From Galaxea fascicularis (Eukaryota > Cnidaria > Anthozoa > Scleractinia > Euphylliidae), in assembly GCA_948470475.1 (NCBI GenBank), contig OX419345.1, positions 14,204,800 through 14,268,799 on the forward strand: a stretch of 64,000 bases of DNA, in the 5' to 3' direction. Position 1 is the stretch's first letter. Every line of letters starts with the position of its first letter. The notes under the pieces were generated by a model. It searched no databases. It saw nothing but the letters and a program-made list of their open reading frames with translations, and was not told the origin of the DNA. The translations under genes and the position numbers were made by a program. Positions 11,372 through 24,121 of the stretch are shown here, in pieces.

Positions 11372-13644
11372 CCTAACAAGGAAAGAAAGAGACAGTTAAG
11401 AAGCTGGAAGGATCCCAAATGCTGGGGAAGTTCTTGTTTTTATTCGTTGTTGCACAAGCAGAGACCCTGAAAAAAACGAGGAGGCAGTGGTCATAATACA
11501 TCAATTTAAGCTCCGGTTCTCCCTAACGGATGATCAAGCTGTTAAATAAAACAAATTCAACAAAAAGATTGTAAGGACTGGCTACATTTGTCTAATCCAA
11601 GGTAAGGGAAACACAAAGACAGAAGTTCTTTAATCACTTACCAACTCGCTAACGTGTCTTGAACAATCCGAAGCAAAAAATGATTCACCTCTTATTTTTA
11701 CGGTACATTTTATGTCTTAATTTGTCCAGTCTCACATAAAAACATGTTCTGAACACGTTACGATATTAGCTACCTGTGAAGACCTCATTGGTGGACCGTT
11801 TCTGAATCAACCAATGATATGAACCCAATTATTCTGTTTTGTTTCGATGAAGTGCACGCAAAAACGAGACAACTGGCTGGTTACGTCAGAGATGACAAAT
11901 GCTGCATCATCACTTAGTTGCTTTCTGCAGATTAGTTTGTCGTGACAAAAAAAGTTTACAAAGGCTTACATTGTAAATCGTCTTAAACTAGCTGTTTGAC
12001 TAGAAACCAAAGTTTCAAATAAATTAACAAATTGTGTAAATTCTGTATGTAGCACGAATTCTTAAACTTAAACAAAACAGTCTCTTTCTTAACACAAAAC
12101 ATTTCCTTTCTTTTTTAAAGTGATTTCACATTTTTCGATTGGTTGTGCTGAACTGGGAATCACTGGTAAATTTGTATTATTTTATTTTCACTTTTGAAAA
12201 CACTTATGTTTCTCCTGTTAGGGAATTCGGACTGAAAATTTCACAAAAAATGTAAATGTCGGACGTATGATCTAGTTATGATCCATAATATACGTACGTC
12301 TTCTTGAATAAAAATTTGATGAAAGCTATTACTTGATTCTGGTGGGTGCACAAAATAGGAATCATCGCTGAATATAGGAGGTGAGCATCGATACCACATG
12401 TAAAACATTGGAGTTGTTCTGAAAGTTTTAGACAAGTGCAGAGGGTTTCAAACCTGCATTAGAAGGTTTAGATCTTAGTTGTACTCGTCAAATTTTTGTT
12501 CCTCGTAGATGGAAAACACTTGTTTTTCAAACGCAAATGTTAAAAAAAGCGAGCCGCCGTTTGTTAAGAGACTCAGGACGCGGTTACAAAGGTAAAAGAA
12601 ATTAATCATTGAAAATTGAACATGAACACGAAAAGTAATTCACAAAAGCTGCACGCTTACACGGCTTTTGTCGCCATTTCTCGCCTTTTTGAATTGCTTT
12701 CTCAATGCAATGTCTGTGTCACTCAGTAGATTCAGGATCGGAGAGAACAAGTTTGAGAACTGCTTGAAAAACCGCTTCAGAAAATTTGTGTTTCCCTCTT
12801 AGCTTCACTGATGCAGGCATGGCGAGTGCTTGTTTGTTCTCGTGGAATATCTGTTGAGATTAGGCTTTCCGCGCAAGCTTACTAAATTGCCGATTAATTT
12901 GCGATAGTAAAAGTACTCGAAATCGATGGCGAAAATTCAAATATTACTTTAAACTTTGTTACTATGAAAAAATGATTCCTATCCTTTTCGGCAAAGTCTT
13001 ATGTGACCTGCTTAAAGATAGAAAATAAGACCAGCTAGCATTTTCGCTGAGAAAAATTGTCAAGGAAAATTTGGGGAATTATGGCCTCTTAAACGTCTGT
13101 TACTTAAATGAACGGTTAAAAATGAAAAAGAATGAACCTATGCTAGGTTGCACAAAATTTATATGTCACTCTAAAAAGCTTAATCGAAAATATTCAGAAC
13201 CGGAAAAAAGGCGACAAAACACGAGAATGTTTCAGGTTTAAAACTTTGCGTAGGTGAACCTTCTGATTAGAAAATTTCTCTGCACATTCGTAAAGTTCTT
13301 TCTTTTTCCTTGTAATTCACAAATCATGGAGATAAATTAAGATCCCGTATGAAAAAAGTAAATAGTTCAAGAAATTACGTGGCTGCCCTTCTTTACAGCC
13401 CCTGAAATATTCAAAGTACATGACCGTGAAGCTAGTGCTTAAGGAAATGTGGCCCATATTCTGCTAAAACAAATAAATAGGACCACTTAAATCCAAGAAA
13501 CAGATGAATCCTAGTTACAAAAGTAATTCAGTCGAGGAATAAGAAGATCTTCTTGATCATGTCAACTGTGATGAACAGTTCATCTTAGCACGAAGGAGGG
13601 TTATTAATCCATTGTTTGTAACATAAGTATAACTAATCCCTTAC
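11372..13644 (-). other. Intron of CTHRC1-like gene A; no other gene seen
   Basis: A strong acceptor (a pyrimidine run ending TTGTTAG) precedes the start-codon exon at 11372, and a GTAAGG donor lies just below 13645. The 2.3 kb between them aligns over most of its length with the gene B intron at 21,762-24,069. No coding signal was found. Conserved islands in both copies (for example near 11,620-11,960 and 22,060-22,400) may be regulatory. Confidence 0.6.
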
Positions 13645-13684
13645 CCTTGAAGAAACTCGAGGATGGCTTGGATGAACCAACAAG
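13645..13684 (-). other. Inferred 40-nt non-coding/uORF exon 2 of CTHRC1-like gene A
   Basis: On the minus strand the exon follows ACAATTCCAG and ends CAAGG before GTAAGG. The same 40-nt exon occurs in gene B (24070-24109) with three substitutions. It carries a stretch of an upstream reading frame (CWFIQAILEFLQ). Confidence 0.6.
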
Positions 13685-16194
13685 CTGGAATTGTGGAAAA
13701 AAATAACGGTTAGATTTTATATTAAAATGTGCAAAAAAAAAATATGGCGTTATAAACTGAATAACAGCAAGACTGCTGGTGAGAGCTTACAATAGTGGGT
13801 TCTTCGGTCCTTTGTGTCACTGTTGGGAACTTTTTTGCCAACGATCTCCTTTGTTTATTCTTGACCGAAAAAGTTCATGAAAAATGTCAAGTCAAATTCT
13901 AGTTTTTACTCTAACATGCCATACTATTCGCTAGTACAGTGTGTTTAATCACCAATAGGATTGCGTTTTCTGTTTTAGTCATGCTACGATTTGTTTCCTT
14001 AATCGGTGCGAGTAATGCTTTTAGTGTTCTTTTATTTGAAGAAAAAAGTTTAAGAAGTTCTCTTATTTCGAAAATATGGTACCCGATGGACTAAAAATAG
14101 AGATAGCCGTGACATTCCTTCTTCTCTCCATCAGCATATTGAGATTCGATTCAAGGTTGGTGCTTATTAAATTTAACAGCCAACAGAAATAGAACACTTG
14201 ACTCTTCTTTCCCCATCACTGTTAACAACACAGAAATAACCTTGAGTCAATTATATTAGGCGGACTGCATGCGATAGCGGTCGCCGCTTATTACTTAATA
14301 TCTTGCAAATGGTATATCCGACAACTAGACATATGCAAAGTATCTTGTGAATTGTATACTAGTGGAATTTTGCTCTGTGCAGTTTGTATTTGCTGTTTGG
14401 AGTAAGAACCGCTCAATATAATTAAGTATCAGTCTAATTTACCTTGGAATGATTCCACGGCTGCATTTCTTAGCTGAGGTGGCATAAATTCTTTTAAGAG
14501 AAAAAGAAGTAGGTGTACATTATATAATAAAGAGGAACTCACTCGTACATAGGTTAATAAACATTTGCAAACATTACAAAAATAAAATAAAGCAAGAATT
14601 TGTCGTTGTTTCATTTGTATGAGACTCTTGTTCAATCAAGTTTCCCATAAAACAAAACAGATTTCCACAAAAGCTTAATGTAACAATAAATCAATTTCAT
14701 ATGCTAGAATGTTTTGAATTGTCGTCGCTTTATCCAATAGATGTTCTTCTATTTGCAAGCAAGTCAGAGTTTTTTTCTTAAATTCATTTCCAAGCAAATT
14801 AAATTAGCTGCAATTCCAAGTAAACGTAGATCCGTGAACTTGATGCGCTAAACTTTAGCGAAACTAAAAGTCTTATGCCAAAGACAAGTCTAGGAAAATT
14901 GAATTTTAAATATATAAATATGGTTTGATATACGATTGCCACTGAATCTTGTAAACAATATAGAAAAATAATCTATTCTTGGGCGCGTGCTTTTTCGCGT
15001 GCCAGAACAATCCTTTAGTTAACATTGTAAATGAAGCACACGAATTTCTACTGGCAAGTGTCTGTAGTTCGAATTCCTTCAAATCCGATAACTTATAAGT
15101 TTAGAATGTACCAGTTTGAAAAATTTGCTGAGGCAGCTTTCAAAATTAAGCGTGTCCCATGATTTTAAAAGTGGAAATTTTGGGACTCGTTCAGTCCTGA
15201 CGTTCGAATACATAGCGCATGTCATTGAATTGATATTCACACAGATTAGCTTGCTGACGGATTTTTTGAACACAGACTTGTCCAATAACACCAAAGCCTT
15301 CTGTTTTCATGTCATTACGCTTTGCTGTTTAAATTGGTGTGAGTCATGTTTTTGTGATCTTAACAACTTTTCTTAACAACTTCCAATTCTGACTAAGATT
15401 GCACTGAGCGATGTGAGAGATTATTTCATTAATTTCTTTCTCGAATTTCATTTCCCACAGCCTAATTTGAACGAGTAAGGTCGTTTTCTAGCTTCTGTTT
15501 TCCGAGGTTATGCATGTCTTTTAAATTTTTAAGCAAAGATATTACTCACTCCCGCACTTTAAATGATTGATTGAAACTGAGTGACATCTTTGCTGAGAAT
15601 CATTATGACAGATCGTACTGCTAATGCATAAACGGCACCCTTTCCATCAACGACGTCTTGACAACCCCTTTAAGGTCGATGACAAAGGCCGGTTGTGAAT
15701 AATTATCAGTCATTTTAAGAATGACAATGTAATGCAAATCAAAAGAGCTTTGTCTCATTTGCAAATTTAAAACTTGTATAAGTATAACAAATCCGGACTT
15801 AAATATGTACGCTTAATTTTACGCTTAAATAATTTCTGAGGTATTAGTCAACGAGCAAAATTACCTGACTTCGGTTTAGGTTTTTCACCACAGTTAATAT
15901 CAAGCGGGTTGAAGAGACTGATATATATTCGTATATATTCGTTTCTAGTATAGTAAAATCATATATCTCTGAAGCACTCCATCGGTGTAAGAATTTGGCC
16001 CATTAAACGCAAAGAAAAAAATTGTTAAAAGTGATGAGATACCAAAGGTAATGAACACTAAAGTTAAATGGGGCCACAAATTCGTTCTCGATTAAATTGA
16101 ATTAGTTCGGATGCTTCATTTTTATTAATTTGGAAAAATTCAACCTTCGAGTGTTAATTCAGGAAACAGTGCCACGTTCCGTTGCGTAGAATTC

Positions 16195-16468
16195 CGTATT
16201 TACTCGAATAAGCGCCGCCCTCGAATAAGCGCCCCATCTGAGACAAAAAAGTTAATAATCACCGCCCTCGAATAAGCGCCGCACCCCCGATGAGTTTAGT
16301 ATCAGTACATAGCAAAGTTAACAGATAGAAAGTGTATCGTTGAATAAAAATATAGAAAAAGAAAATTTGTCTGGAACAATGTTTAAATAAACGCCGCCCT
16401 CGAATAAGCGCCGCACTTGTGGCGCGAAAAATTAAATAGGCACCGCGGCGCTTATTCGAGTAAATACG
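16195..16468. mobile_element. MITE with GCGCC-rich direct repeats in intron 1 of gene A
   Basis: Inverted ends CGTATTTACTCGAATAAGCG and its complement bound a 274-bp block. Inside it, CCCTCGAATAAGCGCC recurs several times. The left unit (near 1665) and the right unit (near 27,545) run straight through, so it is an insertion. The target duplication is unclear and is at most 2-3 bases. Confidence 0.75.
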
Positions 16469-16659
16469 ATAGGTTGCTTTTCAATAATCTACTTAAAGGT
16501 TTAGAATAAATTAAACGATGTTGTTTTCCCAACTTGCCTATGAAAAGTCTTCATCTGAATGATTTGTAAAGCGAGGACAATACTAGATGCTAAGACTTTC
16601 GCATAAAATTTTGCTGTTGGTTCGGATTGCCACGTTCAGAAACAAAACTACTAACTTAC

Positions 16660-16675
16660 CGTAAAAAGCCGCCAT
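16660..16675 (-). other. Inferred first exon of CTHRC1-like gene A (ATG-containing part)
   Basis: The ATG at 16675 runs 16 bases to a GTAAGT donor. Copies at 27702-27717 and 1853-1877 share the donor and flanks. About 150-200 bases upstream on the minus strand (16,690-16,870) are well conserved in all three units and probably contain the promoter and 5' leader. The transcription start is unknown. Assignment to gene A is inferred from position and splice phase. Confidence 0.5.
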
Positions 16676-17419
16676 GTTCTCAGTGGTACTTGGCCAAGTT
16701 GAAGTAAAGTAGATGTTTTTGTTTTGATTTCCTCGCACCGGGATAATTATGCCACTCACGTTAGATCAAGTTTTTGATTAAGTAAACATTGATCACTTTT
16801 TCTAACCAGTGATATTATTCGCTAGAACAGCTCGTAAAGCTGGAAAAATTGCCCAATGAAATTACTCCTTTTATTCCCAGTTTGTTCTTTTGTTTTCTTT
16901 GCGCCTTTTGATGTATTCCGTGAAAACTTAAAACTTACAAGTTAGAGCAACTACAACTGAGAACTTAAAAATTTTGCTTTTCAGGGGAGCTTTTCTGTCA
17001 GTATTTCCCTGCTCACCCTTATTCTTAAATTAATATCAGGCACAACCAGGGGAATATTTTGATCTTGAATGCTGTACTGCCCTCACGGCTGTACTGTCAA
17101 GCCAAACAACTGCAGTTAGAGTTTATAACAATGCGGGTCGGTTTATTAGGACTTTTCTGAAATATGGCTACAGTAGACGATCAAATAGCATGTTTATAAT
17201 TCAGTAACTCCCTGTCACAAAATGTAGACCGTTTCTTCTGATCGGGTTCATCTTTGGCGATCATACTACCTCAAGTTAGCAAACTTGTATGAAATTTGAA
17301 TATAGTCACAATTGCAAATAATGGTTCGGCAGAAAGAACGCACGCAAAACTACCGACGTAGACCACTGTTTTCCATTACCTCATTGTTTTTAAAAGGGTA
17401 TTTAACAAATCGAATGTGG

Positions 17420-17576
17420 TTTAGCGTTGTCTGTACTCTTATCGACAACGAGTATGCGTCATCACAGTGGTCAAAATGTTGTGGACTCACTCGGCTGCGC
17501 CTCGTGAGTCCACAACAAATTTTGACCACTGTGATGACGCATACTCGTTGTCGATAAGAGTACAGACAACGCTAAA
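17420..17576. repeat. Near-perfect long hairpin (about 70-bp arms)
   Basis: The arms at 17420-17490 and about 17505-17576 are complementary except for a small bulge near 17515. They enclose a short loop CTCGGCTGCGCC. Transcribed, it would fold into a long double-stranded stem. It looks like the two left ends of the surrounding element placed head to head. Confidence 0.85.
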
Positions 17577-17960
17577 CTATGGTGGGTGATTACCGTCATA
17601 ATTGAATTGTTGATTTTCTGACGTGTTATTACATTTTGCATTGTAATGAATTTTTGTCTGTCTTGGATTTTATGATGGTTTTATCAATTTTCTGACAGAA
17701 TTCAGAATTTTTTCTCTAATCAAATTTTCGGATAGCCTGAACTTTCTGTTGATTTGAATTTTCAGGTTGTGTCAGTTTTCGGGGAGCTTTTCGATTTTCC
17801 GACTAGTTTTGAATACTTTACATCTCCGATTCGTTTCTGGTGAATTTTCTGCCAGTAGTTCTAATTTTCGGACACATTCAATTTTCGGCTACAACTTTTC
17901 TCGAGTTGGCCTGGTGACTACGAGACACCAGGTCGAGGTAATATACCGTGTTGATCCAAG

Positions 17961-18657
17961 ATGGCGGATAGAGTGATGGCGTTAAGGTACTTGCGAGAGC
18001 TTTTACTTAATATCATTCGGGAAATTAGAGGAGGAGGCCTTGACCCAAATACAGTGGATGCCTTACACTTTAGGCTGGATTGGCTGCATGGTTTAATAGC
18101 TCGTCTTGTTCATTTGTATGGAATCGATGAACAAATTGTGAACCTAATTAGGAGTGCACGGGATTGCCTTTTTGCAAGTCAGGATATTTTTGGTGTTTCA
18201 TCACAAGCTACTGCCTTTACTGGACAACGTGGACGTCCAAGATATTCAATTCCCAGAGATCAGCTCGATTTTCTGATCGGCAGATGCTTTTCTGTCGTCG
18301 ATATTGCAACTTTGCTAGGTGTCAGTGTTCGGACTGTTGAAAGTTGGGTTGAGTGTGAGATTAACATACTCAAACATAGACAACGGAGAACTCGACCAGC
18401 TGATTCAAAACATCCTAGCAGAGTTCCCTAACACCGGGTACAGGCGAATGACTGGATTTCTGAGGAGTAGAGGTTTGAGAATGCAACAGTGTAGAATAAG
18501 AGAAGCAATGCGGAGGGTCAATCCAGCTGGGGTCCTTCTACGGTCACTCGAGCTTAGGACAATACACCGACGACGGTACCAAGTATATGGACCACTTGCG
18601 TTGTGGCATATAGATGGTAATCATAAGCTAATAAGGTATCATACCCTTATTAATTAA
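17961..18657 (+). pseudogene. Broken transposase with HTH and integrase-core start (IS3-like)
   Basis: An ATG at 17961 opens a frame with a leader domain, then GQRGRPRYSIPRDQL and a helix-turn-helix FSVVDIATLLGVSVRTVE. The frame is then lost and resumes at about 18,330 with SVRLTYSNIDNGELDQLI. It continues with FPNTGYRRMTGFLRSRG, very like the HTH_21 segment of IS3-type transposases, and ends LWHIDGNHKLIR, which carries the first catalytic Asp of an integrase core. The rest of the core is absent. A GTATCA after LIR may be an old intron donor. Family placement (IS3EU-like) is from memory. It is non-functional. Confidence 0.7.
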
Positions 18658-19857
18658 TTAGTGATTTTAATGTCAATTGTTCTTCTTCATTGCCACATTC
18701 GATTTGTTTTTTACCACAATATCAGCGTCAAAGAACATGTTTATTTCAGCGCGCGAGAGATGAAAAAGGCATTGCGTGACAAGTTGACGTGAGCAGCGTT
18801 GTCTGAACTCTTAGCGACAACGGCGAATTAGCCAATCAGATTGCGAGATTACCAGCAGTTGTGGTAAAAATTAAATTTTCAAGTTCGTTGAACAGATTAT
18901 GCGCGCGCTCTCCTCTTATTGTCGTTAACTTTGTGTCGAGAAGCCGCGGTGTCACCTCTCCTTGCGATCGGAGGATGCCGTTGCATTGTCGCTTGACACG
19001 TAGCGTTGTTAATGTTTAAATTTGAAAATGTCATACGAACGCACATATAGGCTAGCGGGCAAAGAAACAAATTTCCTGATAGTCTTCGTCTTTCGTTTAT
19101 TCTTGATGGCCGTGAAAACTAATTTCTGATGACACTGAGTTTGTTACTCCAGTTGTCCCACGCGTCCATTAATCGAGAGTCTTTCCAGCAAAATTCTAGA
19201 GTATGAGTAGTTCCTAATTTTTCTGAGGGATAGAAGTACAGGAATCGAAACTCTCAAGCGCTTCCGCGAGTTGTGACGCGGCGTGCGGGGAGAACATTTG
19301 TCCGTGGCAACTTCTTTTATTATTCCATGCTTCGAAAGAGATAGTCAAGCAGAACTCCAACGGGATCGCTATAGATTTTATAATTAATTTTTAAGGGAGA
19401 GACTCACTGGAGTTTGTCACGACCTTTTCGGTTTCTGAAACAAATCGGAGGAGCGTCGAAGGAACGTCACCTAGTGAGTCAGGATCTCAGGACTGAGTCG
19501 CAAGATGACCGACTTTTAAGTCGGTGAGGAAAATTGGTTCAATGGGTCTGTCTCTCTAAAGCTTGTTTGTCCTGCTTTGATTTGTTAGCTTTGACGTAAG
19601 TGACATGATACCCTTATAATTCTCATTGAATACAGTAGTGTATATTCGAAAATATGACCGACTTTCATCAGAAGTATAAACTATTCTCGTTCATCAGTAG
19701 TATAAACTACTCTCGAAAAAAGGATTTTAGTACGCTTAATTGTTACGCAATTGTTAAAAAAATCGTTAAAATTTCAATTCCATGAGTTCATTTATGAATC
19801 TAAATAATCGAACGTTGACTCAACAGCAGTGTTCTACACGTTTGCCACTACCTCACT

Positions 19858-19863
19858 TTTATT
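19858..19863 (-). terminator. Candidate poly(A) signal of CTHRC1-like gene B
   Basis: AATAAA on the minus strand lies about 205 bases after the stop at 20068, at the position equivalent to the site in gene A. Confidence 0.5.
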
Positions 19864-20067
19864 TCCATATTCCCTGTTTTACATTTCAGACCAGACAAAC
19901 TAAATTCGTTCTCTGCCATGTCTGCACCGTAATCAAATCTTCTTGCTTTGAATTATTCAAGTAATTATTTCTTCCTTTTTTGTTTCGATAATTACGGCCC
20001 TTTTACTAGTGTTTTCATTCACGGATTCCCCTAAAACTTAGCAAACAAAAAATCTAATTTTCTTGTT

Positions 20068-21743
20068 TTAAGCCTGTGGAGGAGGAACTTCTTCCACATA
20101 GATCCGGGAAACTGAATTCCACCCTGTGTAGGCATCAACAGATCGGCTGTAACTAGCACAATTACCGACCCAGAGTCCCACGCGCACGGTGCCCTTGTGG
20201 ACTTTCTCACAGACTCCCTCGATTTGATTCACACGATGCAAATTTATTTTCGTGCGATGCCCATTTTCCATGTAGAGTAGACCATCAATGGCTGCTGGAG
20301 CTGAACATTCTGCACCATTAATGGTGAAATACCATCGTCTGCAGCAAGCATGACAGTTACGGATGCGTAAGGCGCCACTCCAGAACAAACGCAGCCCTGT
20401 GTTGTCTGATATCTTCTTAAAAACACATTCCTTTTAAAATTTACAAAAACCCAAGTATCAACGTTAGGGCTCTAAATAAAAAAAACAATTCCATCGATTT
20501 TTTATGATTTCCTTTTACTTTAAGAAGCCCACTTTTTATCGAGGGATAATGCAGTTCTGAAGGACGTTTCTGCAATTATTGCTTAGGGGCTTAGCTGAGG
20601 TGAGGCTCTAAAGGCCCTGGCAAACGAGGACACATTGTTGTGGACACATTGTTGCTCATGATGTTGTTTGGGCGCGCAAATGCGCGGGACACAAAATGAA
20701 TGTTGTGTTTCCATGCTGCGCAAACGGGGAAACATTTGTGTCAGCAAGAATGTGTCCGCAACAATGTGTCCTCGTTTGCCAGGGCCTTAAGGTTATGTAC
20801 TACGTATCCAAACATGTTTTTACACGTAATCTTAACGATTTGCCTTTTTCATCAGAAAATAAGTCGTTATCATTTTTGGCCTCTATTTATTGAGAAATGA
20901 AGTTTTACCTTGATCAAGCCAGAGTCCCTTTCATCATTCAGATTCTTAAAAACGCACTGTTTCCAGTGTCGACCTAAAGACCCTGGAGCTCCTCTTGGTC
21001 CCTGGGGACCTTGGCGTCCACGAGCACCTGCATCACCTTTGTTGCCAGGGCGACCTGCTGGACCAGGAAGACCTTGGCTGCCCCGAGCACCTGCTTTCCC
21101 TTCAGCTCCTTTGGATCCTCGAGGCCCTTGTCTTCCACGAGGGCCCTCATCACCCCTGTTTCCTCGAGGACCCATGGACCCTTCAGGTCCATGATTGCCT
21201 GGTACTCCCGCAGCACCTGCTGGTCCCGCAGGTCCAGGGCTTCCCGGGATGCCTGGAAATCCTGGTGCGCAGAAACAAGCATGGTGGCCACAGGAACCAT
21301 ATGTTGGCGTCTGCTGAGGAGAGACCCAAATGAAACCAGGCAAACGATGAAACGTAAATTAAAATGGAAGGTGGCACATAACGTAGGCCTGACACGCACT
21401 CTGAAAACTTAGCTTTAGTTTTTTTTCCCGATAACTGTCGCTGTCATTATCATTATCATTATCATCATCATCGTAGTCATTGTTATTAATACTGAGTAAA
21501 TTGTGCAAGCATCTATTGTCTATGGAAGTGTCTATTGTGACATGTGAAGGGCGAAATGAAACTTGGGTTCGTTAGTGAGTTTACGGTCTGTTTTATTCAA
21601 ACTGAAAATAACAATACGCGACTTACGTTACCACGTGATTTACTGCTGCTGTTATTGCCATGGACAGAGTATAAGGTGATCAGGAGTAAGAACAGTCCGC
21701 TCAACATGTTGGTCAGCAGCATACTCAACCAGTGTCTCATCAT
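20068..21743 (-). CDS. CTHRC1-like secreted collagen triple-helix protein, gene B
   Basis: This is the tandem paralogue of gene A. The exons are 21743-21627 (39 codons, signal peptide with FLLLITLYSVHG), 21313-20909 (135 codons) and 20430-20068 (120 codons plus stop), giving 294 residues in phase 0 throughout. The collagen exon has [11 protein letters not shown], about 33 Gly-X-Y triplets and WKQCVFKN. The last exon has [25 protein letters not shown] and [13 protein letters not shown], the CTHRC1 C-terminal signature. Differences from gene A are scattered substitutions without indels in coding sequence, so both look functional. Its last intron contains a MITE (20612-20787). Its upstream exons are inferred at 24070-24109 and 27702-27717. 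Confidence 0.93.
20612..20787. mobile_element. Harbinger-like MITE in the last intron of gene B
   Basis: This 176-bp block has perfect inverted ends of about 29 bp (AGGCCCTGGCAAACGAGGAC and its complement). TAA lies on each side (20609-20611 and 20788-20790), fitting the TWA target of PIF/Harbinger. The homologous intron of gene A (10185-10544) lacks it. Confidence 0.82.
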
Positions 21744-24069
21744 CGCTCAATCTACGGAACTCCTAACAAGGGCTGAAGAAAGAGACAGTTAAGGAGCTGG
21801 CAGGATCCCAAATGCTGGGGAATTTCTTCAGATAAAACTAAAACGAAAAGGCAATGGTGATAAAGAATGCGTATCAAGCTACTGAATAAAAGAATAAAAG
21901 AATCAAATGAAATGAAAGATATTTTGCATCTTATGGGAACTCGGAAAAAATCGGAGCCCCAGATGGGATTAAACAGAAAGAATTAAACAGAAAGATTTTA
22001 AGGACTGGCTACATTTCCTGACATTTGTCTAATCCAAGGTAAGAGAAACACAAAGACAAAAGCTCTTTAATTACTTACCAAACTCGCTAACGTGTCTTCA
22101 ACAATCCGAAGCAAAAAAGGATTCACCTCTCATTTTTACGGTGCATTTTATGTCTTAATTTGTCCAGTCTCACATAAAAACATGTTCTGAACACGTTACG
22201 ATATTGACTACCTGCGAAGATCTCATTGGTGGACCGTTTCTGAATCAACCAATGATATGAACGCAATTATTCTTGTTTGTTTCAATGAAGTGCACGTTAA
22301 AACGAGACAACTGGCTGGTGACGTCAGAGATGACAAATGCTGCATCATCACTTAGTTGCTTTCTGCAGACTAGTTTGTCGTGACAAAAAAAGTTTAAAAA
22401 GGCTTACACTGTAAATCGTCTTAATCTAGCTGTTTGACTAGAAACCAAAGTTACAAATAAATTAACAAATTGTGTAAATTCTACATATGGCACGAATTCT
22501 TATAAATTTAAACAAAACAGTCTCTTTCTTAACACAAAACATTTCCTTTCTTTTTTAAAGTGATTTCACATTTTTCGATTGGTTGTGCTGAACTGAAAAT
22601 CGCTGGTAAACTTGTATTATTTTATTTTCACGTTTGACAAGACTTTTGTAAGTGTTTCTCCTGTTAGGGAATTCGGACTGAAGATACCAATAAAAATGGA
22701 AATGTTTATGGTCGATCGGGATAAAAAATTTGATGGAAGCTGTTAGTTTTTTCTAGTGGTTGCCGGTACAAAATAGGAATAATAGCTTCATGTCTTTTTG
22801 AATTCGCACATAAGCATGGATTCCGCAGAAAATAACGAAGAGGTTCTGAAAGTTTTAGAAATCTGTGAAGCTTTACAACTGATTAACTTCGCACGTAACT
22901 GAATAATTCCTAGAAAAGGTCTGAGTTATTTTCGCAAAGATTTTTTGTTCCTCCCATATGGAAAACATTTGCGTTTTCAAATGTTAAAAAATTGAGTCAT
23001 CGTTTGTTTAGGAATGTCAAGACGTGGGTAAAAAGGGGAAATAAATTAATCCTTGAAAATTGAACAAGAACGCGAAAAATAATCTACAACTACTGTCAAA
23101 AGCTGCACGCTTACACGGCTTTTGTCTTCAATCATTTCTTGCCTTATTTAATTCGTTTCCTTATTCAATGTTTGTGTTACTCAGTAGATTCCTGATAGAA
23201 CAAGTTTGTGGACTGCCGGAAACTAAAACCGCTTCAGGAAAATTGCGCGTTTCCCTCGTAGCAAAATGCAAGCATGACGAGTGCTCACTTGCCTGTTCTA
23301 ATGGAATTTCTGTTAAGATTAGGCTTTCGCAAGCTTACTGCCGATTAAATGCGATAGTAAAACAAAGTAGCTGAAAATCCGTGGCAGAATATTACTTTAA
23401 ACTTTGTTACTATAAAAGAGTGATTCCTATCGTTTTCGGCAAAGTCTAAAGTGACCGCCTAACAAGTGCAAAATAACACAAGCTAACATTTTCGCTAAGA
23501 AAAATTGTCAAGGAAAATTCGGGGAATAGGTTTGTGATCTCGTCTGCTACTTAAACGTTCGGTCAAAAATGAAAACGCGGTATTAATCTATGCCAGGTCA
23601 CACAAATGTATATGTGACTCTAAAAGCTCCATCAAAAATATTTGGGGAAAACAGCCGATAAAGCATAGGGTGAGCCTTCTGATTAGAAAAATTCTCTGAA
23701 CACGGGAAAAGATTTTTCTTTTTCCTTGTAATTCACGAATCATAGGGATAAATCAAGATTCATATGAAAGAAGACCAGCTTTTGCTGATTAACAAAATAA
23801 AATACACTGGCTGCAGCTCTTCTTTACAGCCCCACAGCTGAAATATTCAGGGTACATGAACGGAAATTGCTTGAGGAAATGCGGCTCATATTCTACTAAA
23901 ACAAATAAATAGGACTACTTAAATCCAAGAAACAGATGAATCCTAGTTACGAAAGTAATTCAGTCGAGGAATAAGAAGATTTTTTGATCATGTCAAGTGT
24001 GATGAACAATTTTAGCACGAAGGAGGGTTATTAATGCATTGTTTGTAACAACTAAAACTGATCGCTTAC

Positions 24070-24109
24070 CTTTGAAGAAACTCAAGGATGGCTTGGACGA
24101 ACCAACAAG
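24070..24109 (-). other. Inferred 40-nt exon 2 of CTHRC1-like gene B
   Basis: The exon follows ACCCTTTCAG and ends CAAAG before GTAAGC. Its sequence matches the gene A exon at 37 of 40 positions. Its acceptor lies 12 bases from the edge of a transposon (24122-25100), which has replaced the upstream intron sequence seen in gene A. Confidence 0.6.
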
Positions 24110-24121
24110 CTGAAAGGGTGA

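Larger units (their letters stand above)
17406..18870. mobile_element. About 1.46 kb decayed DNA element with IS3-like integrase relic
   Basis: The left unit has continuous sequence through TTAA near 2712. Here TTAA occurs on both sides (17402-17405 and 18871-18874) of a 1,465-bp insert. A GCGTTGTCTG...GACAACG-type block of about 27 bp occurs three times: 17424, 17545 (inverted) and near 18800. The insert carries a long hairpin and a broken integrase-like gene, and lacks the C-terminal half of that gene. TTAA could be a target duplication, but no clear terminal inverted repeat abuts it. Confidence 0.6.

Noticed and set aside
17961..18431. Reading 17,961-18,431 as an intact host gene
   Set aside because: The frame is lost between the HTH and the next conserved segment, and it lies within an insertion absent from the paralogous unit.
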